Positions 20,519 through 29,857 of a DNA stretch of 49,278 nucleotides are shown here, piece after piece. The notes beneath the pieces were generated by a model. That model ran no database searches. It saw only the letters and a list, made by a program, of their open reading frames with translations, and was not told the DNA's origin. This stretch comes from a bacterium (GTDB taxonomy: Bacteria; Patescibacteriota; Minisyncoccia; UBA6257; 2-01-FULL-56-20), in assembly GCA_027310625.1 (NCBI GenBank), contig DAIDAM010000008.1, forward strand, positions 1 to 49,278. Reading direction: 5' to 3'. Within the stretch, counting starts at the first letter, position 1. The number at the start of each line of letters is the position of its first letter. The position numbers were made by a program, and so were the translations under genes.

Positions 20519-21712
20519 TTAGCGATTATTTCTATTGTACTCCTTAATCACTTTTTCGTAAATTTTTTCCCATTCTATTGAGATACTTTCGGAACTGAAA
20601 TTCACGGCGAATTTCCTCGCGCCTTCGCCAAGTTTTTTTCTCGTTTCGGAATTTTTGAAAAGGAAAATTATTTTTTCCGCGAGTTCTTCGTGGTCGCCGG
20701 GCTCGACGAGAATCCCGTTTTTCTTGTTGACATACTCCGGCAACGCTCTTGCTTTCACAGCCACGATTGGTAGGCCTGAGGCCATCGCCTGCATCATTAC
20801 CATACTCTGCGTGTCGGATGTGCTCGTGATCGCGAAGACCGAGGAAGCATTGTACGCTTCGCAGAGTGTCGGTTTTTCCAAAAATCCCAAAAATTTCACC
20901 GAATCGCCGACGCCCGATTTTTTCGCCAATGATTTCAATTCTCCTTCAGCGCTTCCGTGGCCGGCGATGGCCAGTTCCGCTTTCGGAAATTCTTTTTTCA
21001 CCAGCGGCATCGCTTTCACTATTACGTCCACGTTTCTTTCCGGTGAAAGTCGTCCGGCGTGGATTATCGTGTAATCGGAAAAACCGAATTTTTTCCGGAG
21101 CCAGTTTTTGTTCGGAAGCGGGGCGAATGTTTGAACGTCAATCGGGTTGGAAATCACGTGCGATTCTACGCACAATCCGCAAAAATTCATTTCGTCAATA
21201 ACCGAGCGCGACGGCGCCGTCACCAAATCGCACTTGTTGTAGTACCAGTTAACGTAGGCGATTACTTTCTTTTTCGCCCATTCGTTTTTCAGCGGACCGT
21301 ATCTTACATACTCTTCTATCGCCGTGTGGTTTGTGCCGATGAGCGGTTTTCCGAGAATTTTTGCTGATATGAGCGCGTCAAGACCGGCGCCGAAAAAAAG
21401 CTGGGTGTGGATGACATCGGGGTTGAACTTGCGGATGTTGAACAAAACCAGCGGATTGGGGACAACGACTCGCCCCTGTCCCGTTCCGGTCGAATACGGA
21501 ATCGACGGAAGACGAACTATTTCTATATTTTTACCGAGCTTCACCTCCTCTTTTTTTAGACCGACCCTTGCATAATTTTTTCGGGAATAACGCGGCACGT
21601 AAAATTTTATTTCGTGTCCGCGTTCGTCGAGTTCTTTTGCAAGCGATATTATTGAATCCGAAATTCCCGAAATCTCCGGATGAAAAACGTCTGAGAAAAT
21701 CGCTATTTTCAT
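20519..21712 (-). CDS. Family 4 glycosyltransferase
   Basis: MKIAIFSDVFHPEISGISDSIISLAKELDERGHEIKFYVP...HAGRLSPERNVDVIVKAMP...EPGDHEELAEKI. Confidence 0.92.
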   Translation of the reverse strand: MKIAIFSDVFHPEISGISDSIISLAKELDERGHEIKFYVPRYSRKNYARVGLKKEEVKLGKNIEIVRLPSIPYSTGTGQGRVVVPNPLVLFNIRKFNPDVIHTQLFFGAGLDALISAKILGKPLIGTNHTAIEEYVRYGPLKNEWAKKKVIAYVNWYYNKCDLVTAPSRSVIDEMNFCGLCVESHVISNPIDVQTFAPLPNKNWLRKKFGFSDYTIIHAGRLSPERNVDVIVKAMPLVKKEFPKAELAIAGHGSAEGELKSLAKKSGVGDSVKFLGFLEKPTLCEAYNASSVFAITSTSDTQSMVMMQAMASGLPIVAVKARALPEYVNKKNGILVEPGDHEELAEKIIFLFKNSETRKKLGEGARKFAVNFSSESISIEWEKIYEKVIKEYNRNNR

Positions 21713-21730
21713 AAGTATATATTACAGTTA

Positions 21731-22645
21731 ATGCTAATGGAAAAACTTAGGTTTGAAAACGAAGAGCGAAAACTGCAGCTTAGGGAAAAAGTGGAGAAAT
21801 TCAATGTTGCCGGAGGAATAGCGAGGGTTGTAGAAATTGAACCAAGCAAACCAAAAACGGAAATTCCTGTTTTTTTCGCGCCTGCGTGGTCATGTTCCAC
21901 AGAGGTTTACAGGCCGGCCCTAGAAGAACTAGCGCAACAAAAGCGTAGGATTATCTCAATTGACCATCCGCGCGTGGGCGGCGATTTAAGCTCGGCTCCG
22001 GAGGGAGCTGTAGATAAATATCCCCAAGAAATACTGAGAAGAGCATTGAATATCATTGAAACGATCGATAAAAAGAAAATAGAAAAAGTAGACGCGATTG
22101 CGCATTCCATTGCCGCTGTAGATACAGTTATTGCCGCGATGCTTCGTCCCGAGAAGTTTCGCAATATCGTTTTTTTCGGGGCAGCCGGGTTAATCGGCAA
22201 AGATACATTCCCGAGATTACTTAAAGGTTTCGTTGGACAAATTAAGAGGGCGGAGACAATGAAAGAAATACCAATTACTGAAACAGAGAAAAAAGTAGTC
22301 GCCAAGGCGGCGACGGAGGCGTTGAAATACTTTGTTAAAAATCCAATCCGCGCCCTTAGAGAAGCCGTGGCTTTAACGAAAGATGAAAGCCAAATCGCAG
22401 AAATGATGCGATATCTCCATAATGAGAAAGGCATCGGCATTGTCGTTATGCATGCCGTTGACGACCCGGTGTTTCCTATGAACCGAATACAAAAAATGGT
22501 GAAAGCCGATATGATTGACGGATTTCTGTCTGTTCGCGGCGGTCACGGCGAAATAGGTAACCATCCGGAACTTTACGTAACGGCAGCAGACCAGATGTTG
22601 ACGGCAATGGAGGAAAAAAGTAACAAAAAAGAAGTCGTGAAATAA
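21731..22645 (+). CDS. Alpha/beta-hydrolase-like protein
   Basis: PVFFAPAWSCSTEVYRPALEELAQQKRRIISIDHPRVGG...VDAIAHSIAAVDTVIAAML...FPMNRIQKMVKADMIDGFLSVRGGHGEIGNHPE. Confidence 0.75.
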   Translation: MLMEKLRFENEERKLQLREKVEKFNVAGGIARVVEIEPSKPKTEIPVFFAPAWSCSTEVYRPALEELAQQKRRIISIDHPRVGGDLSSAPEGAVDKYPQEILRRALNIIETIDKKKIEKVDAIAHSIAAVDTVIAAMLRPEKFRNIVFFGAAGLIGKDTFPRLLKGFVGQIKRAETMKEIPITETEKKVVAKAATEALKYFVKNPIRALREAVALTKDESQIAEMMRYLHNEKGIGIVVMHAVDDPVFPMNRIQKMVKADMIDGFLSVRGGHGEIGNHPELYVTAADQMLTAMEEKSNKKEVVK

Positions 22646-22680
22646 CTCCGCCACGCCAACGTTCCATTGCAGACCAGACA

Positions 22681-22709
22681 TTGACATTTTTTAGATTTTA
22701 GTGTACTAT
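22681..22709 (+). promoter_or_regulatory. Sigma70-like promoter for 22741 ORF
   Basis: TTGACA (22681-22686), 17-nt spacer, TACTAT (22704-22709). Confidence 0.65.
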
Positions 22710-22740
22710 TGCAACGGTAGTTTAACGTGGAGATTGAAAA

Positions 22741-23109
22741 ATGAACCGCATCCATCGCTTTTTCGCGCCCTATACCTCACAGACGATGCCCATCAGCTTC
22801 CAGATGAAGGAAGCAATGTACCCCGTCGTCTTGACAGTTCTGTTGTCGGGGGTAAGCATGACGCCGCTGTTCTATGTGGGGTACTGGGCTGTCGGCCTGC
22901 TGTTGACTGCGGTCATGTGCATCGTGCTCCGCAGCATCTACAGCGGCTTGATGTATCTGCTCTCCGAGCCGACCGAAGAAGGCAATAGGTATATCGGTCC
23001 AAGTGTTCACGGCTTGGCGGAAATGTTCTCGCTTTTGCTTGGATTGGTCGCTGCTGCCGCCGGCTTTTGGAGTGCTGCGTATATCGCTGGATGGCCGCCG
23101 ATCAACTGA
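22741..23109 (+). CDS. Small membrane protein of unknown function
   Basis: 122 aa, several hydrophobic helices; consensus-like promoter upstream, hairpin terminator downstream. Confidence 0.65.
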   Translation: MNRIHRFFAPYTSQTMPISFQMKEAMYPVVLTVLLSGVSMTPLFYVGYWAVGLLLTAVMCIVLRSIYSGLMYLLSEPTEEGNRYIGPSVHGLAEMFSLLLGLVAAAAGFWSAAYIAGWPPIN

Positions 23110-23161
23110 CGCCGCTCACAATCAGGTTCCGGGCGATTACCTAAAAATATCGCCCATAAAC

Positions 23162-23198
23162 AAAAGGTGTGATTCAAGAGAATAACGCCTTTTGTTTT
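23162..23198 (+). terminator. Rho-independent terminator after 22741 ORF
   Basis: AAAAGGTGT...AACGCCTTTTGTTTTTTTA. Confidence 0.6.
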
Positions 23199-23226
23199 TT
23201 TATCACTATAATATCGGAATAATAAT

Positions 23227-23940
23227 TTATGTTTTTTCCAATTTCTCCGATATTTTTTCAGTTACCTTTTTGTAAGCGTAATAAATTCCGACAACGATAA
23301 TCAGTCCGATGATCAAGATATACTCGGCGTTTTTGATGTAGCGTGATATAGAATCATAAATTTGTCCGAAGTAGTATCCGATAGCGATGAAAATCACCGC
23401 TCTTATCAAGGCGACTATGAAATTTATCAAAGTGAATTTTCTGACGGACATCCGCGTTGAGCCGACAAGCATCAGTCCGGGTACGGGGAGAATCGGGGCG
23501 AGTTTTATGGCGGTGAGCATTTTGCCCGGATGTTTGCGAACAAGATTTTCCCATTTTTTCGTTTTTTCTTCCGTCAGTCCGAAATAGCGTCCGTATCTTT
23601 CGGCGACCGCGATTCTCCCGAAATAGCCGATAGCGTAAAGAACCAAATCAATCAAAATCTCGCCGAAAACGGCTATCAGAAAAACGATTGTGACGTCGAA
23701 ATATCCGAGAGCCGCCGCGAAAGCCGCCGCCGAGATTATTATCGGTCCGAATGTAAATATTCCGACGAATGTCAGAAAATAACCTCCGGCGATGACCCAT
23801 TGAAGCGCTGCGGAAAAAGAAATTTCCTGCGGAAGATTGATTTTTTCTCCTCGGTAAAATTCAAAGTGAACCAACGCGGCTATGATGAGCGTTATTGTCG
23901 CGGCCAGGATGAGAATGTAAATTATCTTTCTTGCGCTCAT
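23227..23940 (-). CDS. DedA/VTT-domain membrane protein
   Basis: AALGYFDVTIVFLIAVFGEILIDLVLYAIGYFGRIAVAERYGRYFGL...KHPGKMLTAIKLAPILPVPGLMLVGSTRMSVRKF. Confidence 0.85.
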   Translation of the reverse strand: MSARKIIYILILAATITLIIAALVHFEFYRGEKINLPQEISFSAALQWVIAGGYFLTFVGIFTFGPIIISAAAFAAALGYFDVTIVFLIAVFGEILIDLVLYAIGYFGRIAVAERYGRYFGLTEEKTKKWENLVRKHPGKMLTAIKLAPILPVPGLMLVGSTRMSVRKFTLINFIVALIRAVIFIAIGYYFGQIYDSISRYIKNAEYILIIGLIIVVGIYYAYKKVTEKISEKLEKT

Positions 23941-24047
23941 TGGTTAATGATACCAGTTTTCATGCGCGATGGTCCGCATCTGTGCATGGACAGCCGCCTG
24001 GTTTTGCGGGACGCAATCGCTTTGGTATAATTTACCGTGCTGACAAT

Positions 24048-24719
24048 ATGGCTAAAAAGATTGCCGATATCTTTCGCGAACACGCCGGCTTTTGGACGAA
24101 AGAAAGAAAAAAATCTCTTTATACGGGGATTTTGTTTTTGATTGCTTCTTTGATAGCCCAGTCCTTTGCCGGGCGATACTCCAGCAAAAGCGCGACCAAC
24201 ATCGTCGGCGATTTGTTTTTGGACAACCTGCCGACAATTGACCTCACCCGCATCCTCGTTGAGGGAGCTTTCCTGCTCGTCATTTTGGTAATTATTCTCC
24301 TTCTTCTGAAACCAAAATATATTCTTTTTTCACTTAAGGTCGTCGCGCTTTTCACGATAACAAGGGCGTTTTTCGTCACTCTGACGCACCTCGGCATTTA
24401 TCCCAACGAGATAACTCTCGGAGACAGCTTCCTCGACAAGGTCTACGTTCTTGTGGGTATGAAGGACGGATTCTTTTTCTCGGGACATACGGGGATGGCG
24501 TTTCTTCTGGCTCTGATTTTCTGGCGCGAGAAATTCTGGCGGTACTTTTTTATAGCATTGTCTATTGTTTTTGGCGCAACCGTTCTTTTGGCGCACGTGC
24601 ATTATTCTATAGACGTTTTCGCGGCTCCTTTCATAACTTACGCCATTTTCAAGCTCGCGGAGCAGGAACTTTTCAAAAAGGACTACGCGATAATGGCGGG
24701 GGACCTGCCGAGCACATAA
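24048..24719 (+). CDS. PAP2-like (sphingomyelin synthase-like C-terminal) membrane protein
   Basis: DGFFFSGHTGMAFLLALIFW...LLAHVHYSIDVFAAPFITY (SGHTG and HYSxDV motifs). Confidence 0.8.
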   Translation: MAKKIADIFREHAGFWTKERKKSLYTGILFLIASLIAQSFAGRYSSKSATNIVGDLFLDNLPTIDLTRILVEGAFLLVILVIILLLLKPKYILFSLKVVALFTITRAFFVTLTHLGIYPNEITLGDSFLDKVYVLVGMKDGFFFSGHTGMAFLLALIFWREKFWRYFFIALSIVFGATVLLAHVHYSIDVFAAPFITYAIFKLAEQELFKKDYAIMAGDLPST

Positions 24720-24740
24720 CATAACTTGTTATGTGCTCGG
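24708..24740. terminator. Perfect 14-bp hairpin overlapping the PAP2-like stop codon
   Basis: CCGAGCACATAACA-TAACT-TGTTATGTGCTCGG; followed directly by TTGACA. Confidence 0.55.
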
Positions 24741-24770
24741 TTGACACCCCTTTGTTTCCCGTGCTAAATT
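24741..24770 (+). promoter_or_regulatory. Candidate promoter of the DsbA-like gene
   Basis: TTGACA at 24741 abutting the upstream hairpin; CTAAAT/TAAATT 17-18 nt downstream. Confidence 0.5.
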
Positions 24771-24777
24771 TGAACCA

Positions 24778-25485
24778 ATGGAACCGAGAAGCAGCAGCTA
24801 CCTCCTGCCGGCGAGCATCATCGTTGCGGCAGTTTTAATTTCCGGCTCGATAATTTATTTGGTCGGCGCGTCTAAAACCGGAACGGGAAACACCGGAAAG
24901 TACACAGCGGACGTTGCGGCGAATGCGAGCGAATCGTTCAGGAACACTTCGTCAAACGACGTCATTCTCGGCGACCCGAAGGCGCCGGTAACGCTCATTG
25001 AATACGGCGACTACCAGTGCCCGTTCTGCGGCCGTATGTTCTCGCAAGTCGAACCGAGGCTTCGCGATGAATACATCAAAACGGGCAAAGTTAAAATGGT
25101 TTTCAGAAATTTCCAGTTTCTCGGGACGGAATCCGTTCTGGCGGCGGAGGCGGCGGCTTGCGCGAAGGAACAAGGAAAATTCTGGGCCTATCGCGACGCC
25201 ACTTATCAGGCGGAGATTAAGGACGGCATAGAAAACAACGGCAATCTCAACAGAAATCTTTTTGTAGCTCTTGCCAAGAACGTCGGGCTTGACGTTGAAA
25301 AATTTTCTTCCTGCTACGACAGCGGCAAGTACGAGAACCAAATCAAACAGGAGACGAGCGACGCCGCTTCACTGGGCGTGAATTCCACGCCGACCAATTT
25401 CGTGAACGGACAAGTTATAAACGGCGCGCAGCCGTACGAGCAGTTCCAGTCGGCAATCGAGAACGCGCTCAAAGGAGCGAAGTAA
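24778..25485 (+). CDS. DsbA-like thiol:disulfide oxidoreductase (membrane-anchored)
   Basis: N-terminal TM; VTLIEYGDYQCPFCGRMFSQVEPRLRDEYI (CPFC), ...GVNSTPTNFVNGQ (cis-Pro). Confidence 0.9.
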   Translation: MEPRSSSYLLPASIIVAAVLISGSIIYLVGASKTGTGNTGKYTADVAANASESFRNTSSNDVILGDPKAPVTLIEYGDYQCPFCGRMFSQVEPRLRDEYIKTGKVKMVFRNFQFLGTESVLAAEAAACAKEQGKFWAYRDATYQAEIKDGIENNGNLNRNLFVALAKNVGLDVEKFSSCYDSGKYENQIKQETSDAASLGVNSTPTNFVNGQVINGAQPYEQFQSAIENALKGAK

Positions 25486-25520
25486 AAAGCGACAAAGAAA
25501 CATAGAGATAGTGGGGCAAA

Positions 25521-25594
25521 CCCCCACACCAAACAGCAAGCACAGCGCGAAGCGCTAAATTTTAAACTTTAACACTTGCTGTTTGGTGTGGGGG
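25521..25594. repeat. Palindromic element, CACCAAA family, perfect 20-bp terminal inverted repeats
   Basis: CCCCCACACCAAACAGCAAG ... CTTGCTGTTTGGTGTGGGGG. Confidence 0.9.
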
Positions 25595-25620
25595 AAAAGG
25601 GCGAAAAATAAAAATAATAA

Positions 25621-25815
25621 ATGGCTTTCAACAATCAGGGTTTCCAAAGAACGATGCACAAGGCGGGAGACGCCGATGGCTGCACCGGCGGCTGGACTTG
25701 CTCCAACTGCAAGGCGTCCATCGAAGAACTTCCTTTCGCTCCCGACCCGAGCCGCCTCGGACAGCTTCTCTGCCGCGACTGCCATCGCGCGAGGAGGCAG
25801 TCGTCCGGAAGGTAA
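25621..25815 (+). CDS. Small zinc-ribbon (CxxC-x(n)-CxxC) protein
   Basis: 64 aa; GGWTCSNCKASIEELPFAPDPSRLGQLLCRDCHRARR. Confidence 0.75.
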   Translation: MAFNNQGFQRTMHKAGDADGCTGGWTCSNCKASIEELPFAPDPSRLGQLLCRDCHRARRQSSGR

Positions 25816-25924
25816 ACCCAGCCAGCGGCTGGGTAAAACCCGTTCAAAATGCTTGTAAATCCGCCCCGAAACATCGGGGCGGATTGTTTTGCCGTATTGC
25901 AATTTTTTGAGAAAGGTTCTGCAG

Positions 25925-25976
25925 CCACTATGACGCGTCATAGCACTATGCTATAGCATAGTGGCAGAGTTTTTAC
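25925..25976. repeat. Composite palindrome family (CTATGCTATAGCATAGTGGCAGA)
   Basis: CCACTATGACGCGTCATAGCACTATGCTATAGCATAGTGGCAGAGTTTTT; related copies at 8387 and 35490. Confidence 0.85.
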
Positions 25977-25991
25977 TTTTACCACCTTGTT

Positions 25992-26020
25992 TTGACAAAC
26001 GCGCAAAATGGGGGTATAAT
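25992..26020 (+). promoter_or_regulatory. Full-consensus sigma70-type promoter
   Basis: TTGACA-17 nt-TATAAT upstream of the lipoprotein gene. Confidence 0.85.
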
Positions 26021-26122
26021 ATCCCTAACTTAACAAGTTCATACCGGGTAGTAACGCTGAAGTTCTTAGCCAACCGGTTCCGACTAATGATTTTATCCGC
26101 CTCGCGCGGAGAAAGGTGTGTC

Positions 26123-26707
26123 ATGTTTGCGTATTTGAAGTTCGCGGTTGCTGCCGTTTTCTTGGGCTTCCTTGCCGGGTGTGCGACGACGGGCGGCGAG
26201 GTGAAACAGCCCGACGTTACCCCTGACGTTCAGAGGGCTCTCGCTGGAAGGACGTTGAAGGAGATGCCTATCTACGTAAAGCCGGGGGTGGTGTACTACG
26301 AGCTTTCCAACTTTGAATTGCGGAAGGTACCGACCTCGTCGCTGGTTGCGTCGGACGTGGAAAACGGAAAAAGCTTCAAGAATCGCTTTGTGAAGCAGCT
26401 CCGTGAAGACGGCTTCAGGCTGGCGGATCTCCCATGCGCCGAGTGCCTGGAGATGGAGGTGGGATTTCTCTCGAGTTCCGGGATCTACACTATTGGTTAT
26501 GGAGCCACCCTGGACGTAGCCTACGACAATGTCTACGTATTGAGAGTGGAGAGAGGCGCGACTAGAAACAGAACCATCTGGGGAGGAAAGATGGATTACG
26601 TAGAAAGCGACAGCGAGTGGCTCTCGCGTAATGCGGCCGATGGGCTCCTTCAGGAGTGGGGGAAAAAATTCGGAAAAATCCCCGCCGCCGCGGCAGCAGA
26701 CCGGTAG
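26123..26707 (+). CDS. Predicted lipoprotein, unknown function
   Basis: MFAYLKFAVAAVFLGFLAGCATTGG signal peptide with lipobox LAGC. Confidence 0.75.
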   Translation: MFAYLKFAVAAVFLGFLAGCATTGGEVKQPDVTPDVQRALAGRTLKEMPIYVKPGVVYYELSNFELRKVPTSSLVASDVENGKSFKNRFVKQLREDGFRLADLPCAECLEMEVGFLSSSGIYTIGYGATLDVAYDNVYVLRVERGATRNRTIWGGKMDYVESDSEWLSRNAADGLLQEWGKKFGKIPAAAAADR

Positions 26708-26731
26708 CACAGCACAGCAAGGAATCAGTTA

Positions 26732-26766
26732 GGGGCAGAGAGTTTCTCTCTGCCCCTCCTTTTTTT
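26732..26766 (+). terminator. Rho-independent terminator
   Basis: AGGGGCAGAGAGTTTCTCTCTGCCCCTCCTTTTTTT. Confidence 0.85.
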
Positions 26767-26772
26767 ACAACT

Positions 26773-28506
26773 CTACGGCGCAACCTCTTTTATATTTGTT
26801 TTTTTGACGGTGACTGTTGCTTGATAAGCAGCGTTGCCGAAACCGTTTGCGCAAGAAAGAGTGTAAGTAGTCGTCTCCTTCGGCGCAACGGTTTTCGAAC
26901 CGGAGACGCCAACGCTCCCTATTCCCTGATTGATGGAGCAGGAGTTGGCGTTGTTGCACGTCCATTGGAGAGATGTAGTTTGAGGCGGGATGATTGACGA
27001 AGGGGATGGAGAAAAGGCGCAGGTCGGGAGCAAGAACTGCTCGAGGGTCGGCTTAGCCGGCGGGGTTGTGGTTGCGGCTGAAGTTGAAGTAGGCAGGGTT
27101 GCAGCATTGAATCCTTCAGACCACGTCCAACTGCCGAGATTGACGCCGTTAGCGGGATTTTCAACCGTGCCGTAGGCGGTCGGCCCCACTACACTGTTCA
27201 CGACCTGGTATGATGAGAGCGATGCTGTGTAGGAACCGATTTGCCCTAATAGGGCACCTCCAATGTTTCCTGTTGTTATATCTAATAATTCAGAAGGGAT
27301 AATCACATCCGTGATGGTAAATGGTGCAACAAATGACCCGACAAACAGCACCCCGCCCAATATGTCACAAAAGAACCCGCAGCCGCTCTTCCTGTCCGAA
27401 TAAGCCGCTGTTCCGACGCGTCCGTCCGCGGACATCGCGTAAGTGCGGCAGTCAACTGACACGCTGGAACTGAAAAATCCGTCGCTGGAGTTATATTCGC
27501 ATTTCGGCGGGCGCATCCAGACGATGTCGCTGTTGAGCGACCTCACTGTAGAAGTGGTTTGCGGGTCCACGGAGCCGGATATTTTTGATATTGAAGTCGC
27601 CGGCTCTCCCCAGTTTGAAGTTGGATTATAATACCAGTATTCAGCGCCATCCGTTCCGCCAAACGGCGGATAGGCTACGTATGTCCTTCCGTTTTGATAC
27701 CAAACAACAGGGGTGAAGCAGATTTGCGCAGGCTTATATGCATCTTCACTATTTTCATAGGGTTGACAAAGACTGTAAGAGTATGAACCGATCTCATCGC
27801 CAATTGAGTATGTAAAAAGCTTATACGGGCTTGTACACGAACTGGGGTCATCGTAACACCGGGGCGCGGCGAATCCGTAACGAGGATCGCTGTACTGCGC
27901 CACGTAATTCCCGCTTATTGAAAAACCAATATTCAATCTTCTCGCGCTTGGCACAATATTTTCGTAAGAGCCGGAAGTTGTAACGGAAAATTCTACTTGT
28001 TGCGGATTGAGATAGCGCACCTGCGTTGTTTGCGAAAGGTCAGTCATATAGGGATACGCCGGCTGGGTGTAAACCTGAGCGAGAGCGTTTGTACTACCAC
28101 CCACGTAATATTCAACCAATCCGCTCAAATCTTTCGGCGGATTGAAAGCAAAAGCGGATTGAAAAATTTTTTCCGAGGCGGCAACCCTGTCCGGAGCGAC
28201 TACGCTTGCCGGATAAGGGAAATCGCTTGTTCCCGATTCTCTAAGAAACCCGCCCCCAATATCTTTTCCTGGCCAGTAATTTCCGGCGGTATTCCGATAA
28301 TCGCCGTAAATCGAGCTGTTATTTTGATTTATTATGAAATAACTAATGTAACCACTGGGGTCGTTAATTTGAGCCGATGGAGAAGCGGAATTCTCATCGC
28401 TACTGTATAAAGAAATAGCCAGCGCTGTGTTAGGCTTTGGAAAAATACTCGCGGCAAGCGCGACTATCAGAAAAATGGAGAGGGAAGAGATAATTCTTCG
28501 AGGCAT
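26773..28506 (-). CDS. Large secreted/surface protein with C-terminal Ig/PKD-like Cys-containing domain
   Basis: Signal peptide MPRRIISSLSIFLIVALAASIFPKPNTALA; C-terminal CAFSPSPSSIIPPQTTSLQWTCNNANSCSINQG...TTTYTLSCANGFGNAAYQATVTV. Confidence 0.8.
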   Translation of the reverse strand: MPRRIISSLSIFLIVALAASIFPKPNTALAISLYSSDENSASPSAQINDPSGYISYFIINQNNSSIYGDYRNTAGNYWPGKDIGGGFLRESGTSDFPYPASVVAPDRVAASEKIFQSAFAFNPPKDLSGLVEYYVGGSTNALAQVYTQPAYPYMTDLSQTTQVRYLNPQQVEFSVTTSGSYENIVPSARRLNIGFSISGNYVAQYSDPRYGFAAPRCYDDPSSCTSPYKLFTYSIGDEIGSYSYSLCQPYENSEDAYKPAQICFTPVVWYQNGRTYVAYPPFGGTDGAEYWYYNPTSNWGEPATSISKISGSVDPQTTSTVRSLNSDIVWMRPPKCEYNSSDGFFSSSVSVDCRTYAMSADGRVGTAAYSDRKSGCGFFCDILGGVLFVGSFVAPFTITDVIIPSELLDITTGNIGGALLGQIGSYTASLSSYQVVNSVVGPTAYGTVENPANGVNLGSWTWSEGFNAATLPTSTSAATTTPPAKPTLEQFLLPTCAFSPSPSSIIPPQTTSLQWTCNNANSCSINQGIGSVGVSGSKTVAPKETTTYTLSCANGFGNAAYQATVTVKKTNIKEVAP

Positions 28507-28508
28507 CG

Positions 28509-29003
28509 TTATTGCGTCATCAGAAAGATGACTTTGGAGCCATCGTTGAGTATTTTCAAATTCACCACGCTGCCGGATTTCAAATCGGAAATTGTTCCGC
28601 TCGCTTCGCGAAGAAGCGTCGGATTTCCCGGAGTCGGTTCAAACCTAACTATTTTGTCGTTTTTGCCGACGGGAACTTTTACGGAGGTTGTCGTCGCGCT
28701 TTGGGTATTGAAAGGATTCACCAATCTCACTTCCAGCGTAAACTCGCTTGCGGATGCGGAAGTGACTTTGCCGATAATTATCTGGCCCGGAGTCAACGAC
28801 GTTACTCGTTTCACCAAGTCAGGCGGAAATTGCTGTCGGGAAAGCGCTTTTTGCAAGGATTGCGGCTGAAATCTTGCGAAGAGCGCTTCTCTATTCTTGT
28901 AAAAACCGTAAGCCGCCGCAATCAAGCCGAGCAAAAAACCGCCGAGAAAGACCGAAACTACGACTGTCCAGAACGTTGATTTTTTGACGGGAGGAATTTG
29001 CAT
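28509..29003 (-). CDS. Single-pass membrane protein of unknown function
   Basis: TM STFWTVVVSVFLGGFLLGLIAAAYGFY then extracytoplasmic domain; 2-nt gap to the large secreted protein, likely operonic. Confidence 0.65.
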   Translation of the reverse strand: MQIPPVKKSTFWTVVVSVFLGGFLLGLIAAAYGFYKNREALFARFQPQSLQKALSRQQFPPDLVKRVTSLTPGQIIIGKVTSASASEFTLEVRLVNPFNTQSATTTSVKVPVGKNDKIVRFEPTPGNPTLLREASGTISDLKSGSVVNLKILNDGSKVIFLMTQ

Positions 29004-29128
29004 TTCCTTAATTGATATTATACAAGATTGAACCTTCACGTTTAGGGGGCGCTTGTGGATAACTCCGGATGAAAAATTTCTGGTTTTTTCGTTGACTTCA
29101 GAACGTACGTTTTGATAAAATAACTCCG

Positions 29129-29308
29129 ATGACCAAAAATTACGTCATTCTTGTTCTCGGAATCTGGATTTTAGTTTCTCCTTGGACGCTCGGGTTTTCG
29201 AGTATCGCGATTATGATGTGGAGCAACGTCATTTCGGGAACAATTCTTATTTTGATTAGCGTCTGGGAGATTTTCGGCAAAGAGGAGAACGGCGAGAGTA
29301 ATCAGTAA
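29129..29308 (+). CDS. SPW-repeat-like small membrane protein (59 aa; below ORF track cutoff)
   Basis: MTKNYVILVLGIWILVSPWTLGFSSIAIMMWSNVISGTILILISVWEIFGKEENGESNQ*. Confidence 0.65.
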   Translation: MTKNYVILVLGIWILVSPWTLGFSSIAIMMWSNVISGTILILISVWEIFGKEENGESNQ

Positions 29309-29373
29309 TCAGTTATTAGTCATCAGTTATTTCAGTTATTAGTCATAAGTCATCAGTTATTAGTTGCTGAACC

Positions 29374-29610
29374 ATGTCCAAAGTTACGATTTACACCACG
29401 CCCAGCTGCGTTTACTGCAGAATGGCGAAGGAATTTTTCAAAAAGAGCGGAGTGGAATTCGTGGAACACAACGTCGCCGGGGACGACGCCGCGCGGGACG
29501 AGATGATTAAAAAGTCCCGCCAGTTAGGCGTGCCCGTGATTGACGTCGGCGGCGAAATTTTCGTCGGCTTTGACAAAGAAGGATTGAAAAAAGCGCTGGA
29601 CATACGTTAG
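29374..29610 (+). CDS. Glutaredoxin-like protein
   Basis: VTIYTTPSCVYCRMAKEFFKKSGVEFVEHNVAGD...GVPVIDVGGEIFVGF. Confidence 0.92.
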   Translation: MSKVTIYTTPSCVYCRMAKEFFKKSGVEFVEHNVAGDDAARDEMIKKSRQLGVPVIDVGGEIFVGFDKEGLKKALDIR

Positions 29611-29612
29611 TT

Positions 29613-29734
29613 AATATCGAGAGCGTGAGCGAGCAAGTATCCTAATATCGTCTCGCGCAACGAGACAAGCATCATGCCGAAATTAATAGAAACTTGGCTT
29701 CGCCGATATTTGCTCGCCTGCGGCTCGCGATATT
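29613..29734. repeat. Inverted-repeat element (AATATCGCGAGC...GAGCAA(A/G)TATC family)
   Basis: Left arm AATATCGAGAGCGTGAGCGAGCAAGTATC, right arm GATATTTGCTCGCCTGCGGCTCGCGATATT, internal hairpin GTCTCG..CGAGAC. Confidence 0.85.
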
Positions 29735-29748
29735 GTCATTGAGAAGAT

Positions 29749-29844
29749 ATGTATGATCTCATAATCATCGGCGGCGGACCAGCGGGCGTTGCCGCGGGAA
29801 TCTACGCCGCGAGCCCCGTACAATTCCCGCGAAAAGTATTTTAG
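29749..29844 (+). pseudogene. Truncated, synonymously diverged duplicate of the trxB 5' end
   Basis: MYDLIIIGGGPAGVAAGIYAASPVQFPRKVF*; first ~21 codons match TrxR but differ at many synonymous sites. Confidence 0.8.
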
Positions 29845-29857
29845 TTACACTTTAACT

